A stretch of 64,000 nucleotides of DNA from Micromonospora tarapacensis (GTDB taxonomy: Bacteria; Actinomycetota; Actinomycetes; Mycobacteriales; Micromonosporaceae): contig NZ_JAHCDI010000004.1 in assembly GCF_019697375.1 (NCBI RefSeq), forward strand, positions 4,017,324-4,081,323, written 5' to 3'. Shown one piece after another: positions 1 through 8,302 of this stretch. The notes under the pieces were generated by a model that was given only the letters and a program-made list of their open reading frames with translations, ran no database searches and had not been told where the DNA came from. The translations under genes were made by a program, and so were the position numbers. The number at the start of each line of letters is the position of its first letter. Positions within the stretch are counted from its first letter, which is position 1.

Positions 1-180
1 GGTCTGGTGGTCGTGGACATCACCGAGCGGGCGGCCGTGGTGTCCGGCCTGGAGACCGAGCAGCCGCGTTACTACCTGCAACACGCCCTCAGCTTCCAGG
101 TGCATGACGAGCGGCACCCGCACCATGAGCGGCGGCACGGGCGCGCCGACATCGGATGGAAGGGCGAGCAAGATGGCTGA
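1..180 (+). CDS. C-terminal end of an unidentified protein (partial)
   Basis: Reading frame 1 is open from the first base to a TGA at 178-180, giving about 59 residues with a hydrophilic, His/Arg-rich tail. The start lies outside the window. I do not recognise the family. The stop overlaps the ATG of the next gene (173), as expected for a translationally coupled operon. It could be the end of a regulator of the mobile element, but nothing visible proves that. Confidence 0.45.
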   Translation, partial: GLVVVDITERAAVVSGLETEQPRYYLQHALSFQVHDERHPHHERRHGRADIGWKGEQDG

Positions 181-757
181 CTGGACGGACCTCACCTACG
201 CGGTCGTGGATGTCGAGGGCAACGGCCAGCAGCCGCCCGACCTGGTGGAGTTGGCCGTCGTGCCGATCACTGGGGGCGTCATCGGGGAGCCGGTCAGTTG
301 GCTGGTGCGCCCTGCGGAGCCGATCAAGTATTACGCCACTCGCATCCACGGCCTGAGGAATCAAGACGTAGCCGACGCACCGGAGTTCGCAGCCATCGAG
401 GTTGAGGTTGCCCGTGCCCTGGGAACAGCCGTGCTCGTCGCGCATAACGCGCATGTGGACCTCGATGTCCTGGGGCGCAAGTTCGGTGATGGCTGGCAGC
501 GCCCCGAGGTGTTTGACACGCTCAAGCTGGCTCGTCGGCTGGTTCCCGGGCAGGACAGCTACCGGCTTGGTGCCCTGGTCGAGTACTTCAAGTTGACTGA
601 GGAGCTGCCCGAGGGCTTGACGCCGCACCGGGCCACCTACGACGCCTTGGTGACGGCCCGGCTGTTCGTCGAGCTGGCCACCCGCGCCCGCTCACTCGAA
701 GAACTGCGCGGTGATCCACCAGGAGGGGGCGAAGGTGAAACTCCGTCCCTTTTCTAG
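173..757 (+). CDS. DnaQ-like (DEDDh) 3'-5' exonuclease
   Basis: This 194-residue protein has the three exonuclease motifs of the DnaQ fold: Exo I VVDVEGNG near residue 12, Exo II around VAHNAHVDLD near residue 90, and Exo III PHRATYDAL near residue 155, with the HxxxxD of the DEDDh type. Such enzymes trim single-stranded 3' ends and act either as polymerase proofreading subunits or as free exonucleases. I chose ATG 173 because the motif starts soon after it and AAGG lies just upstream; a longer frame opens at 104. The end overlaps the next gene by 23 bases, so the two are co-transcribed. Its place on a mobile element suggests DNA processing during transfer or replication; that is inference. 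Confidence 0.85.
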   Translation: MADWTDLTYAVVDVEGNGQQPPDLVELAVVPITGGVIGEPVSWLVRPAEPIKYYATRIHGLRNQDVADAPEFAAIEVEVARALGTAVLVAHNAHVDLDVLGRKFGDGWQRPEVFDTLKLARRLVPGQDSYRLGALVEYFKLTEELPEGLTPHRATYDALVTARLFVELATRARSLEELRGDPPGGGEGETPSLF

Positions 758-1388
758 CCACGAGCGGGGCGTGTTCGTCAGCGTCGATGGCCCCAGCGGC
801 GCGGGTAAGTCAACAATCGTGCACCACCTCGCGCAGCTCCTCGTCGCCGCTGGCGAAGACGTCCACATCACGGCGGAACCGTCCACGGGGCCGATCGGCC
901 TCCTGTGCCGTGAGCTGACCGAGACAGTCACGGGTCATGCACTGGCCTGCCTGTACGCGGCTGACCGCTACCACCACATAGAGGCGGAAGTCCGACCGCA
1001 CACCGAGGCCGGCCAGACCGTGATCTCAGACCGCTACATCCCTTCGGGCCTGGTCATGCAGCGCTTTGACGGCATCGACCCGGCCTTCCTTTGGCAGATC
1101 AACGCCGAAGCTGAGCGCCCCGATCTGGCCGTCATCCTCGAAGCCGACCCCGAGGTCATCGCGGAGCGGCTGAGCGAACGCGGGCCACATAACCGCTTCC
1201 AGCTCTCACCGGGCAGCAGTCACGCCGAAGTGCACTTCTACCGGCAGGCAACCGATCGGCTGATCCAAGCGGGCTTTGACGTATTGCGCGTGGACTGCAA
1301 CCAACGACCGCCCGAGCAGTCCGCGGCTTTCATCCGTGATCGGCTCAAGAGCTTCTTCGGCCCGGCTGGAAGCAACCGACCAGCCTGA
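735..1388 (+). CDS. tmk: Thymidylate kinase-like protein
   Basis: The 217-residue protein has a P-loop DGPSGAGKST near residue 17 and the DRY motif SDRYIPSGLV near residue 105, followed by a LID-like region with ERLSERG. This matches the dTMP kinase family (dTMP + ATP to dTDP). GTG 735 is the preferred start because AGGAGG lies 8 bases upstream, inside the preceding exonuclease gene. A tmk copy beside a DnaQ-like exonuclease on an integrative element is an accessory nucleotide-supply gene and probably not the housekeeping copy. The last residues are unremarkable. Confidence 0.85.
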   Translation: MKLRPFSSHERGVFVSVDGPSGAGKSTIVHHLAQLLVAAGEDVHITAEPSTGPIGLLCRELTETVTGHALACLYAADRYHHIEAEVRPHTEAGQTVISDRYIPSGLVMQRFDGIDPAFLWQINAEAERPDLAVILEADPEVIAERLSERGPHNRFQLSPGSSHAEVHFYRQATDRLIQAGFDVLRVDCNQRPPEQSAAFIRDRLKSFFGPAGSNRPA

Positions 1389-1501
1389 CGCAACCCCGCG
1401 CACCGACGCGCCCCGAGCTGGGCCGGACCGGCGACGCCTGGACGCCTGGGTAGGTACGAACCCGTCGCCGGTCTGGCCCGTCAAGTGTACGGAGACTGAC
1501 C

Positions 1502-1813
1502 ATGAAACCGCTGATCTACGGCTATATGCGAGTGGGGGACGACGCATCCGACGACCAGATCGATCAGGCCGAGCGCACCTTGAGGGAGTACGCCGACGTT
1601 GAGGGCTTCTGCTACGCGACCACGTTCTACGACGACGATTCCGGCAGTCGCAGCGCGTTCTACGAACTGACGGCGGAACTACAGCGTGCCGAGGCCCGTC
1701 ACGTGATCGTGCCGTCCCTCGATCACCTTTCGCGGCACCCCATCTTGCTCAATCACATGATCGAGCGGCTTGAACATGAGGCGAGCGCTCGGATATGGGT
1801 GGCCGAGCAGTGA
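1502..1813 (+). CDS. Resolvase-N-terminal-like protein without the catalytic serine
   Basis: The 103-residue protein resembles the N-terminal catalytic domain of serine recombinases: it begins with a YGYMRVG strand and later has a VIVPSLDHLSRHP segment like the conserved DRLxR region. Active family members have serine right after the YxRV strand; here that position is glycine (YMRVGDD). There is no DNA-binding C-terminal domain. It is therefore probably not a recombinase, perhaps a regulator or a structural derivative. A 113-bp gap separates it from tmk. Its stop overlaps the GTG of the next gene (GTGA), indicating coupling. Confidence 0.7.
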   Translation: MKPLIYGYMRVGDDASDDQIDQAERTLREYADVEGFCYATTFYDDDSGSRSAFYELTAELQRAEARHVIVPSLDHLSRHPILLNHMIERLEHEASARIWVAEQ

Positions 1814-2091
1814 GCGGCCACGACGAAACGATGGCCATTCTCAGAGAACTGAAGGACATCAGTAATGCGAGCGGCGAGTTCGTCACCGGCATTCTCGAAG
1901 ACAGCCTCACCTACGACGAACAGATCAATTTCGCATTGCGACTCGTGAGGCTAGCCGAACAAATCAAAGCGCGAGCCGACCGGACACCAGTGGTCGTGGA
2001 CGGGGAGGTCATCAATGGCAACAGCAGTCGCGCGCTTCCCGGTAGAACAGATGGTCAAGCCGACTATCCCGACCCAATCGGCCGTGACTAG
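1810..2091 (+). CDS. Small hypothetical protein
   Basis: A 93-residue protein starting at a GTG whose last bases overlap the previous stop. It is acidic and probably helical (ILRELKDISNASGEF...), with no motif I recognise. Its last 77 bases overlap the next gene in another frame, which is unusual even for this compact operon, so the true end or start of one of the two may differ. The function is unknown. Confidence 0.5.
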   Translation: MSGHDETMAILRELKDISNASGEFVTGILEDSLTYDEQINFALRLVRLAEQIKARADRTPVVVDGEVINGNSSRALPGRTDGQADYPDPIGRD

Positions 2092-2611
2092 AGCACCGCA
2101 GGCGAGGGCGATTTCTGACCTCACCCTGGCGGCAACCCACGCGGCAATTAACGTCGCCAAGCTATTCGTCGCCTACGTGCTGCGCGAGTGGGAACACCCC
2201 GAGTTGGTACGTGACGGTGAAGACGTTATGGCCGAACTGGTTAAGAACGCCGTCGAGCTGACCGGCGTACCCGAGGAAAATCCCCGCTGGAACGATCTTG
2301 AGTACCTGGCGCTTCTTCGGGTGCGCTTGGTGCTGCTGGATGAGGGTATTGTTATCGAGGTTGCAGACGGCCATAACCAGCCGCCTGTGCCCTCCGAGCA
2401 GTTCCGCTCGATCAGCCGCCGCTGGAATTCTTATCCGACGAAGGTCGGCCGTGTGGTGTGGTGCGAGCTGGAGTTTCAGCCCTACCAGCTGACATCGAAC
2501 GGCTTGCCGAAGCGGAGGCCATCACCAGTAGCGGGGAATACGCGGCCTGCTCAGCACGTCACCGATCCCGACTTGTTGCGACGAGTGCGGGATGGGCTGG
2601 AAGCTCTGTAG
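2015..2611 (+). CDS. HATPase-type (anti-sigma-like) ATP-binding protein
   Basis: The 198-residue protein has features of the GHKL ATPase fold: an N-box-like ELVKNAVELTG near residue 72 and an acidic DGH segment (EVADGHNQPP) near residue 118. Actinomycetes have many short RsbW-like proteins of this kind, which act as anti-sigma or signalling kinases or bind ATP without a known target. ATG 2015 is preceded by GGGGAGG. It closes the plus-strand operon that begins before the window and faces the convergent gene at 2626. Confidence 0.65.
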   Translation: MATAVARFPVEQMVKPTIPTQSAVTRAPQARAISDLTLAATHAAINVAKLFVAYVLREWEHPELVRDGEDVMAELVKNAVELTGVPEENPRWNDLEYLALLRVRLVLLDEGIVIEVADGHNQPPVPSEQFRSISRRWNSYPTKVGRVVWCELEFQPYQLTSNGLPKRRPSPVAGNTRPAQHVTDPDLLRRVRDGLEAL

Positions 2612-2625
2612 CGTGCCGCCTTTCT

Positions 2626-3147
2626 CTAGTATCGCGCTCGGCAGCTATTCTCCTCTTCGCCCTTTATCTTGTAGTAGAGGTTGACGTAGTTTTGGGTATT
2701 CGCGGGGTCTCTTTGCGAGTCAGCCTGCACGCTCTGCCACGGATAACGTGAGTCTGCCTGTTGGAGGCAGGTCTCTAGAGCAGCTTGCTGGGTTTGTTCC
2801 TGTTGCCACTGGTCATAGAGCGTCTTCTGCTCAACTTCTACCGCTTGGGATTCCGCCTCTTTTCGCACTTGAGTCTCTGCCTCTTGAATCAAGAAGATTC
2901 CATAGACCATAAATGCCAATGACAAGACGACTATTGAGACGGACGTGGCGACGCTTGCCACTATCTTACTGTTAACGCTGCGCAGTTTTGCGACATCATT
3001 CTCTGATGTCGGCACTGGAAGGCGTTTGACTGTTGAATTGCTGAGTCCTGCCAACACCCACCCCACGATGGGCACGAGAATGCCAACGAAGCTCCAATTA
3101 GCTAAACTATCTGCACGCTCTAGCTCTCGGCGATCATGCTTGTCCAC
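2626..3147 (-). CDS. Two-helix membrane protein with a coiled-coil tail
   Basis: The 173-residue protein has two predicted transmembrane segments (about residues 19-36, VGILVPIVGWVLAGL, and 63-88, VASVATSVSIVVLSLAF). A Glu/Gln-rich, likely coiled-coil region follows (about 90-125), then a C-terminal part with two cysteines. No enzymatic motif is visible. It is the last gene of a minus-strand group with the genes at 3284 and 3833, and is AT-richer than the surroundings. Its job is unknown; a membrane-associated partner of the NTPase upstream is one possibility. Confidence 0.6.
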   Translation of the reverse strand: MDKHDRRELERADSLANWSFVGILVPIVGWVLAGLSNSTVKRLPVPTSENDVAKLRSVNSKIVASVATSVSIVVLSLAFMVYGIFLIQEAETQVRKEAESQAVEVEQKTLYDQWQQEQTQQAALETCLQQADSRYPWQSVQADSQRDPANTQNYVNLYYKIKGEEENSCRARY

Positions 3148-3283
3148 ATACGTATCCTCATTACCTGCAATTATGATTGCGGCGCGGAGTTTGTCAACCG
3201 CGACAATGCAAAACGCCCCGACTCAGTCACCTGAGCGCGGGGCGCTTTGCAGATGATAGGCGGGGCGGAGTGCCAGTGAAGCG

Positions 3284-3694
3284 TCAGACCGATTCGTCGA
3301 TGTACTGCAGCACGCCGTATTGACCTTCGTGCTCGAAGTAACACCTGACGGCACGTGCCTTGTTCGGCACGAATCGGACTTCATCCACCCACGCCTCAAA
3401 GTACCAGGATGGTAGACGGTGGGGGTGGCCATCGAAGAGTTCATGACGCCTGCGTAGTGCGTAGACCCGAAGGTAGAGCATGAACCTGTTAGCCCGATCA
3501 TCCGACTCTGCGTTGAGGCTGACGCGGACGATCGCCTCCGGCTCGTTACCTTCGCTATCGGCAACAAGACTCGCGGCGAGTCGCCGTCCAGTCAGCCCAT
3601 CGTCGACGGGCGTGAGGTCGTGAGCGTCCTTGTCGGGGGTGAACCCGAGGTCGCGCAGCGCCCTCAGATCGAGTTGGCTGTGATTCACTGGCAT
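3284..3694 (-). CDS. Hypothetical protein
   Basis: A 136-residue protein of unknown family. I chose ATG 3694 over a longer frame from 3724 because AAGGAGG lies 6 bases before it. The sequence is rich in charged residues and ends with aromatic-rich strands (WYFEAWVDEVRF), suggesting a compact alpha/beta domain. It lies between the STAND-type gene (3833) and the small membrane protein (2626) on the same strand, with about 140 bp on either side. Confidence 0.6.
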   Translation of the reverse strand: MPVNHSQLDLRALRDLGFTPDKDAHDLTPVDDGLTGRRLAASLVADSEGNEPEAIVRVSLNAESDDRANRFMLYLRVYALRRRHELFDGHPHRLPSWYFEAWVDEVRFVPNKARAVRCYFEHEGQYGVLQYIDESV

Positions 3695-3832
3695 GGTATG
3701 CCTCCTTGCTATCGGATAGGGCACACCAGCCGCTATTAAGCGAGTGAGTGACGAGAGTGCCGCATCCGAGAAGAGGCAAGAACGGCTATCGCACTGGATA
3801 GCATGAGATTAGTTATAACACATCAAGATCGT

Positions 3833-5983
3833 TTAGTCAATAGTTTCCTCGTCGCTACCAAGCTTCATGTAAGGGAAGATCTCTTGCAGAAACGCGCCGG
3901 ACTCGCCCGGCTTTCCTTCGGCTAGGTATGGCAGGAGAACGGACAAGTCGACTTGTCCATGTGGTGAATCGACGTAACGCTCAATGAGTCTTCTGAGACC
4001 CTGTGGGGCATCGGCCATAAAATGTGTTCGCAGTTCTTCCGGGGTCGCTTGAAGGACAGCGGGATTAGCCTGCTTGCCAAGCATCTCGCCAAATTTCATT
4101 GCCAGTTCGAAGTCTTCGCGTATGAGCCGAGGGGATCGTCGGATTGCACTGCGTGCCTCCTCGCGACCCTCCGACAGAAGCGCCCTGAGCACCAGAAAAT
4201 TCTTAGCTACTAGCGTCGAATCCTCGGGTTTCACCAGTGCGAGGTGAAGCATTTCAAGTCGTATGGTCCGATCCCACGCTTGGTTGGTAAGCCTCACCCA
4301 ACGTGCGCCGCCAAATTCACCTTCGAGGAATTCGCTAACTCTATTAGTGCTTCGATCTCCGACTCTTGCTTGCAGTACACGGTCACACATAATGCGCCCG
4401 GTGACTGTAAAGAGCGTCCAGCCCTCACCATAGAGCTCGTCTCTACTCGCCTTGAGGCAACGTGCCGCTTCGACCACTGGCTCAAGGCGATGACCCAAGA
4501 TACTCTGCATAACAGCCTGAACCGCGAGTGGCATAATTACCATACCTGGCGCAACTACAACTAGGCAATTCTCGGCCAGCGGGCGTAGCGCAGCATCAAG
4601 CCGTATTCCCGCCATGATGGAGTCAGCAGACTTCAGGAAAGGTTTCTCCAGCAGGAAAGAGCCTAGGTACTCTTTCGGCACAAATGCAGATGAGGCGAAG
4701 ATCAGCAGTTCAAGCAGCTTGAGGCTAGATGGGTGCCTAGCCTCAAGCTGCTCAATTAGCTCGCGGTAGCTGACTGTGAGTGCGTCAACAGTACGCGGGG
4801 CTATCGCATCGATTCCGGCCGCAGTATCTGCGGCGAGAACCGTAGATAGATCGGCGACAGTCAACTCGGGAGTCTTAGTCAAGAACTGACATGCGTTGGC
4901 GATGAGGTGGGGCCGATAGCCGAGGGCAATCGCCAAACCACTGGCCTCAACATCTCCCGCTTCGGGCAGCAACGATTTCACCATCGCTGTCGCTTCGCTC
5001 GGCTTCATGTCATCAACCAGCACATGCGGCTGGCTTGTGTCACTGGGCAGAAGGCGCGAGATCGCGATGACAGCGCACGGGGCACCGACTGGAACCAGCC
5101 CGTCAAGAAGGTCAGGATCGTCAAGGTTGTCAACCACGACGATCGTGTTGCCGTCTGTCCGCTCATGCAAGAGCCTTGCAAACTCATGCTTCAAGACGGC
5201 GTGATCCGATCCGATCGTCCGTATCCCGGAGGACTCAAGGATCTGCACAATGGATGAATGAAGCGCATCCTTCGTTGCTGCGTTGATCCAAATAACTCTC
5301 GGATTACGCTCTGAGTTTTGGATGACCTCTTGGACAAGCCGAGTCTTCCCTGTGCCGAAATCGCCAGCCACGAAGATTCGACGGTCTCCCTGGTCCGCTG
5401 TATTTGCAGCCGCTGCGAATGCGTTGTATATATTCGGGCGTTGGATATACGACGTGGCGGCAGGCGCAAAATTGGGTAGTGGGCGGCCGGTCAAGAGTAC
5501 GTCGCCTGAACCGTCACCTTTCACCTTGTACCTTACAAGCGCTTGGACCTCGGCTGCAATTAGACGAATGACTTTTGGCTCTGTCTCGTCCTCGTAGGTA
5601 TTAAGGCTGCTGTACGGATAGAGTGCACTCTTGACATCTCGACGCCAGGCTACTGAGTTTCCGTCTCCTGGATCACGATCTAGTGCATAGATACCCAGAG
5701 CCGTATCCTTCATTTTGCCACTTGGTAGGGCGGCTGCTGCCTCTCGGAGAAGAAGTTCGAGGGCCCCAGCTAGACTCTTTTCTTTCCCGGCGTACCCCAT
5801 CGCCATTCCAAAGAGCGGGGACAACTCCGGCTCGACTTCGGGACTCACGACGACGCCCCATATCGACCGTCGCCTGACGAGTTTTAGGGCCTTGACAAGC
5901 TCCTCAAGCTCTTTTCGATCTTCGTCGCCCACGCGCACCTCCGTATCCCCTCGATTCTCCCTCTGTTCGCCTGCTGAATCCAT
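3833..5983 (-). CDS. STAND/NB-ARC-like NTPase
   Basis: The 716-residue protein has a central P-loop NTPase: Walker A GDFGTGKTR near residue 207, Walker B VVVDNLDD near residue 270, and a sensor-like IAISR about 20 residues further on. A winged-helix-like region and an all-helical C-terminal half follow, the usual order in STAND ATPases. The N-terminal 190 residues, where such proteins carry an effector or sensor, are not recognisable. Many bacterial STAND proteins are phage sensors or regulators, so a defence role is plausible but not shown. The gene is clearly AT-richer than its neighbours, a sign of separate acquisition. ATG 5983 is given; GTG 5938 is an alternative. Confidence 0.7.
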   Translation of the reverse strand: MDSAGEQRENRGDTEVRVGDEDRKELEELVKALKLVRRRSIWGVVVSPEVEPELSPLFGMAMGYAGKEKSLAGALELLLREAAAALPSGKMKDTALGIYALDRDPGDGNSVAWRRDVKSALYPYSSLNTYEDETEPKVIRLIAAEVQALVRYKVKGDGSGDVLLTGRPLPNFAPAATSYIQRPNIYNAFAAAANTADQGDRRIFVAGDFGTGKTRLVQEVIQNSERNPRVIWINAATKDALHSSIVQILESSGIRTIGSDHAVLKHEFARLLHERTDGNTIVVVDNLDDPDLLDGLVPVGAPCAVIAISRLLPSDTSQPHVLVDDMKPSEATAMVKSLLPEAGDVEASGLAIALGYRPHLIANACQFLTKTPELTVADLSTVLAADTAAGIDAIAPRTVDALTVSYRELIEQLEARHPSSLKLLELLIFASSAFVPKEYLGSFLLEKPFLKSADSIMAGIRLDAALRPLAENCLVVVAPGMVIMPLAVQAVMQSILGHRLEPVVEAARCLKASRDELYGEGWTLFTVTGRIMCDRVLQARVGDRSTNRVSEFLEGEFGGARWVRLTNQAWDRTIRLEMLHLALVKPEDSTLVAKNFLVLRALLSEGREEARSAIRRSPRLIREDFELAMKFGEMLGKQANPAVLQATPEELRTHFMADAPQGLRRLIERYVDSPHGQVDLSVLLPYLAEGKPGESGAFLQEIFPYMKLGSDEETID

Positions 5984-6059
5984 CGGCCCTGGTCAAGCAA
6001 CCTTTTCTCGTCGGACGCGGAGGCCAACTTCCTCCGCCCCCACGAGCGAAGGAGCCCTC

Positions 6060-6353
6060 ATGACCCAACTCAACCCCTACGGCCACAGTCCGCCGTCCCT
6101 GCTCACCCCCGGCGGCCGGGCTCTGGCCCGCGACCTCCAGCGCACCCGCCGTGAGGCGGCCGTGGCGCTGGCTCAGGGTGACGGGCTGGCCGAGTTCACG
6201 GCGGCTGCCATGAACAACACGGCGGCGCTCGACCGGCACCGGCGGCTGCTGGCCCGGGGTGACGACTTCCTCAATGGCCTGTTGGCTGAGGAAGAAGTCG
6301 GCTTCGTGCTGGCCGCCATGACCATCCAGCGCGGCATGTACCGCCAGTACTGA
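6060..6353 (+). CDS. Small hypothetical protein
   Basis: A 97-residue helical protein starting at ATG 6060 with GAAGGAG upstream. It is the first of a run of tightly packed small plus-strand genes that lead to the conjugation ATPase. The middle is amphipathic helix (RRLLARGDDFLNGLLAEE) and no domain is recognised. It starts 76 bp after the divergent NTPase gene, so its promoter must lie in that short interval. Confidence 0.65.
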   Translation: MTQLNPYGHSPPSLLTPGGRALARDLQRTRREAAVALAQGDGLAEFTAAAMNNTAALDRHRRLLARGDDFLNGLLAEEEVGFVLAAMTIQRGMYRQY

Positions 6354-6363
6354 GGCGGCGGAC

Positions 6364-6639
6364 ATGGACCTCATCGCGCTGCTCGTGCTCGCTCTCGTTC
6401 TCTGTGGCCTGCTCATCTGGGTGCTCGTCACCTACTGGGCCTGGATCGTGCCGCTTGTCATCCTCGGCGTCGCTGTGCGCCTCGCCTGGATGTGGCTCCG
6501 GCACTGGCTCGCCATGCGGCAAATCCGCGTGCAGACGGCCAAAGCCAAACAGCAACTCGACGCCGCCTACCGCAGGTCACAGACGCGCATGGAGCAGCTC
6601 GCCCGCGAACACCACCTCCGAAAGGGGATCACCAAATGA
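6364..6639 (+). CDS. Small membrane protein
   Basis: A 91-residue protein with two hydrophobic segments in the first 45 residues (LIALLVLALVLCGLLIWVLV and WIVPLVILGVAVRLAW), then a basic, probably coiled-coil tail. It starts 10 bases after the previous stop and overlaps the next gene by ATGA. The arrangement is typical of transfer-region genes in actinomycete mobile elements. The function is unknown. Confidence 0.65.
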   Translation: MDLIALLVLALVLCGLLIWVLVTYWAWIVPLVILGVAVRLAWMWLRHWLAMRQIRVQTAKAKQQLDAAYRRSQTRMEQLAREHHLRKGITK

Positions 6640-6854
6640 CCGTTACCGATTACTACCTGTTGCTGGCCATCCACGGCGTGACGCTGGCGCTGCTCACCGC
6701 GGAGCCGTTCGTGGCGTTCCTGCGGGCTTGCGCTGTCGAGGGCCGCGCCATCCAGGCCGCGTTGCGGCGTGCCGAACAGCAGCCGACCAACCTCCCGGCC
6801 CTGGTGGGCGAACCACCCGACCTTGAGAGCGGTGATCCCGCATGGACGACCTGA
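6636..6854 (+). CDS. Small hypothetical protein with one hydrophobic segment
   Basis: A 72-residue protein starting at the ATG of an ATGA overlap. One hydrophobic stretch (YYLLLAIHGVTLALLTA) near the N-terminus may be a membrane anchor, and the rest is polar. GGGG occurs 6 bases before the ATG. It overlaps the next start at 6842. No family is recognised. Confidence 0.55.
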   Translation: MTVTDYYLLLAIHGVTLALLTAEPFVAFLRACAVEGRAIQAALRRAEQQPTNLPALVGEPPDLESGDPAWTT

Positions 6855-7036
6855 CCCAGATCACGGCCGACCAGCTCGAAACGCTGTACGCGCTCAACAT
6901 CGCCATGTTGGTGATGGTCGTGCTGCGGCTCGTCGGCCGGGCGGTGCTCGCTCGCCTGGAGCGAAACAAGCCCGAGCTGACCCCCGAGGAGCGCGACGCC
7001 CGGCGCGTTGCCCGAGCCAGAGCGACGCACAAATGA
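6842..7036 (+). CDS. Small hypothetical protein
   Basis: A 64-residue protein with a single hydrophobic helix in the middle (LYALNIAMLVMVVLRLV) and a strongly basic C-terminus. It overlaps both neighbours by a few bases, so translation is probably coupled along the chain. No domain is recognised. Confidence 0.55.
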   Translation: MDDLTQITADQLETLYALNIAMLVMVVLRLVGRAVLARLERNKPELTPEERDARRVARARATHK

Positions 7037-7224
7037 GCCGCTACCACCCAGCGCGGGCTTCTCAGCGGCGGCGTTACCAGTCGCTCATGAAGAACTGGCG
7101 GCGACTGCGCCAAGCCGACCCCGAGCAGCCGCAGAAGTGCCGGCATCAGCGGCGGCGGTTGCTGGAGGAGCTGCGGGCGCTGGACATGGAAGCCACCTCC
7201 CAGGAGTGGGCGTGCCGGAGGTGA
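7033..7224 (+). CDS. Small basic protein
   Basis: A 63-residue, very Arg-rich protein (MSRYHPARASQRRRY at the start) beginning in an ATGA overlap. Its charge suggests nucleic-acid contact, but no motif supports a specific role. Its last codons overlap the start region of the MT-A70 gene. Confidence 0.5.
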   Translation: MSRYHPARASQRRRYQSLMKNWRRLRQADPEQPQKCRHQRRRLLEELRALDMEATSQEWACRR

Positions 7225-7766
7225 GCAACGGGCCGGGCGCTCCGATCGAGCGCCCGGCCACGCCGAACCAGTACCGCACCATCCTTGCCGATCCGCCCTG
7301 GCAGACGAACCAGGTCGGCAAGCTCGGCGCGATCCGCCATTACCCGCTCATGTCGCTGGATGAGATCTGCGCCCTGCGTGTCGATCGGCTCGCCACGGAC
7401 GACGCACATCTGTGGTTGTGGGTGACCAACTCGAACTTTTTCGAGGGCATCGCGGTCATGGAGGCGTGGGACTTTGCGTACCGAAGCTGTCTGACGTGGA
7501 TCAAGCCGCGGTTCGGGCTCGGCAATTACCTGCGCAGCCAGACCGAGCACCTGCTATTCGGGATTCGTGGTCGCGCGCCGATCCAATTCCGCTCACAGGG
7601 CACGTGGTTCTACGCACCCGTCCAGGAACACAGCCACAAGCCGGAAGAACAGTACGCGATTATCGAGCGCTGCTCACCAGGGCCGTATCTCGAACTGTTC
7701 GCCCGTCGTCCGCGTCCTGGCTGGGACGTGTGGGGCAACGAGGTCACCTGCGACGTGGCGCTGTAG
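7212..7766 (+). CDS. MT-A70 family DNA adenine methyltransferase
   Basis: The 184-residue protein has the MT-A70/DPPW signature ILADPPWQ near residue 26 and conserved aromatic strands (HLWLWVTNSNF) typical of this N6-adenine methyltransferase family. The enzyme would methylate adenine in DNA (less likely RNA) using S-adenosylmethionine. GTG 7212 is chosen because AGGAG lies 5 bases before it; GTG 7221, overlapping the previous stop, is also possible. No restriction endonuclease lies next to it, so it is an orphan methylase, perhaps protecting the element on entry into a new host. Confidence 0.85.
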   Translation: MPEVSNGPGAPIERPATPNQYRTILADPPWQTNQVGKLGAIRHYPLMSLDEICALRVDRLATDDAHLWLWVTNSNFFEGIAVMEAWDFAYRSCLTWIKPRFGLGNYLRSQTEHLLFGIRGRAPIQFRSQGTWFYAPVQEHSHKPEEQYAIIERCSPGPYLELFARRPRPGWDVWGNEVTCDVAL

Positions 7767-7782
7767 TCAAAGGAGGTTAGTC

Positions 7783-7965
7783 ATGGACTCGGGCATGTTC
7801 GGCAAGGCGCTCGGCAGAGTCTTCGCCGCGCTGGTGCTCGTGCTCCTGGTGGCCGGAGTGGCGCGGGCAGCGTACATGCTGCTCGCGCCACTCGTCCCGG
7901 TGCTGGTAACGCTGGTTGTTCTGGGCGTCATTTACTGGGTGGTCTTCAGGGGTATTCGCAGGTAG
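7783..7965 (+). CDS. Small membrane protein
   Basis: A 60-residue protein with two closely spaced hydrophobic segments (LVLVLLVAGVARAAYMLL and VLVTLVVLGVIYWVVF) covering most of its length. A strong AAAGGAGG site lies 6 bases before ATG 7783. It is followed by a 160-bp non-coding stretch (7966-8125) in which I see no further gene. Confidence 0.6.
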   Translation: MDSGMFGKALGRVFAALVLVLLVAGVARAAYMLLAPLVPVLVTLVVLGVIYWVVFRGIRR

Positions 7966-8125
7966 CAAAAGTGCTGTTGTTTCTACGGCTTGACCACAGT
8001 CGTCAACGGCTCAATAAGTAAAAGAAGGGGAGCGTATCCGTGTTTCTGGTTTCTCTAGCTCGTGCCACTGGCTTCTCGCCACGCCCGAGCGACATTACTA
8101 CCTCTAGTCTTCAGAAAGGCTCCCT

Positions 8126-8302
8126 ATGGACAAACCTCGAAAGAAAATCCGCGTCGTCGGCCAAAGACGCACTGAATTGGATATCGAGCGCTTCGCCGAC
8201 GCCATCATCGCCTTTGCTCTGCATCAGATGTGTGCCGAGAGCGAGCCCGCCGACGGACCGGACGACGGCCAGGCGGCGCACGGTGAGGAGCGGTCGGCAT
8301 GA
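8126..8302 (+). CDS. Small hypothetical protein
   Basis: A 58-residue protein from ATG 8126 with AGAAAGG upstream. The N-terminus is basic (MDKPRKKIRVVGQRR), the C-terminus acidic. Its stop overlaps the ATG of the coupling ATPase (ATGA), which supports it as a real, coupled gene. It may be a small accessory of the transfer ATPase; no family is recognised. Confidence 0.55.
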   Translation: MDKPRKKIRVVGQRRTELDIERFADAIIAFALHQMCAESEPADGPDDGQAAHGEERSA

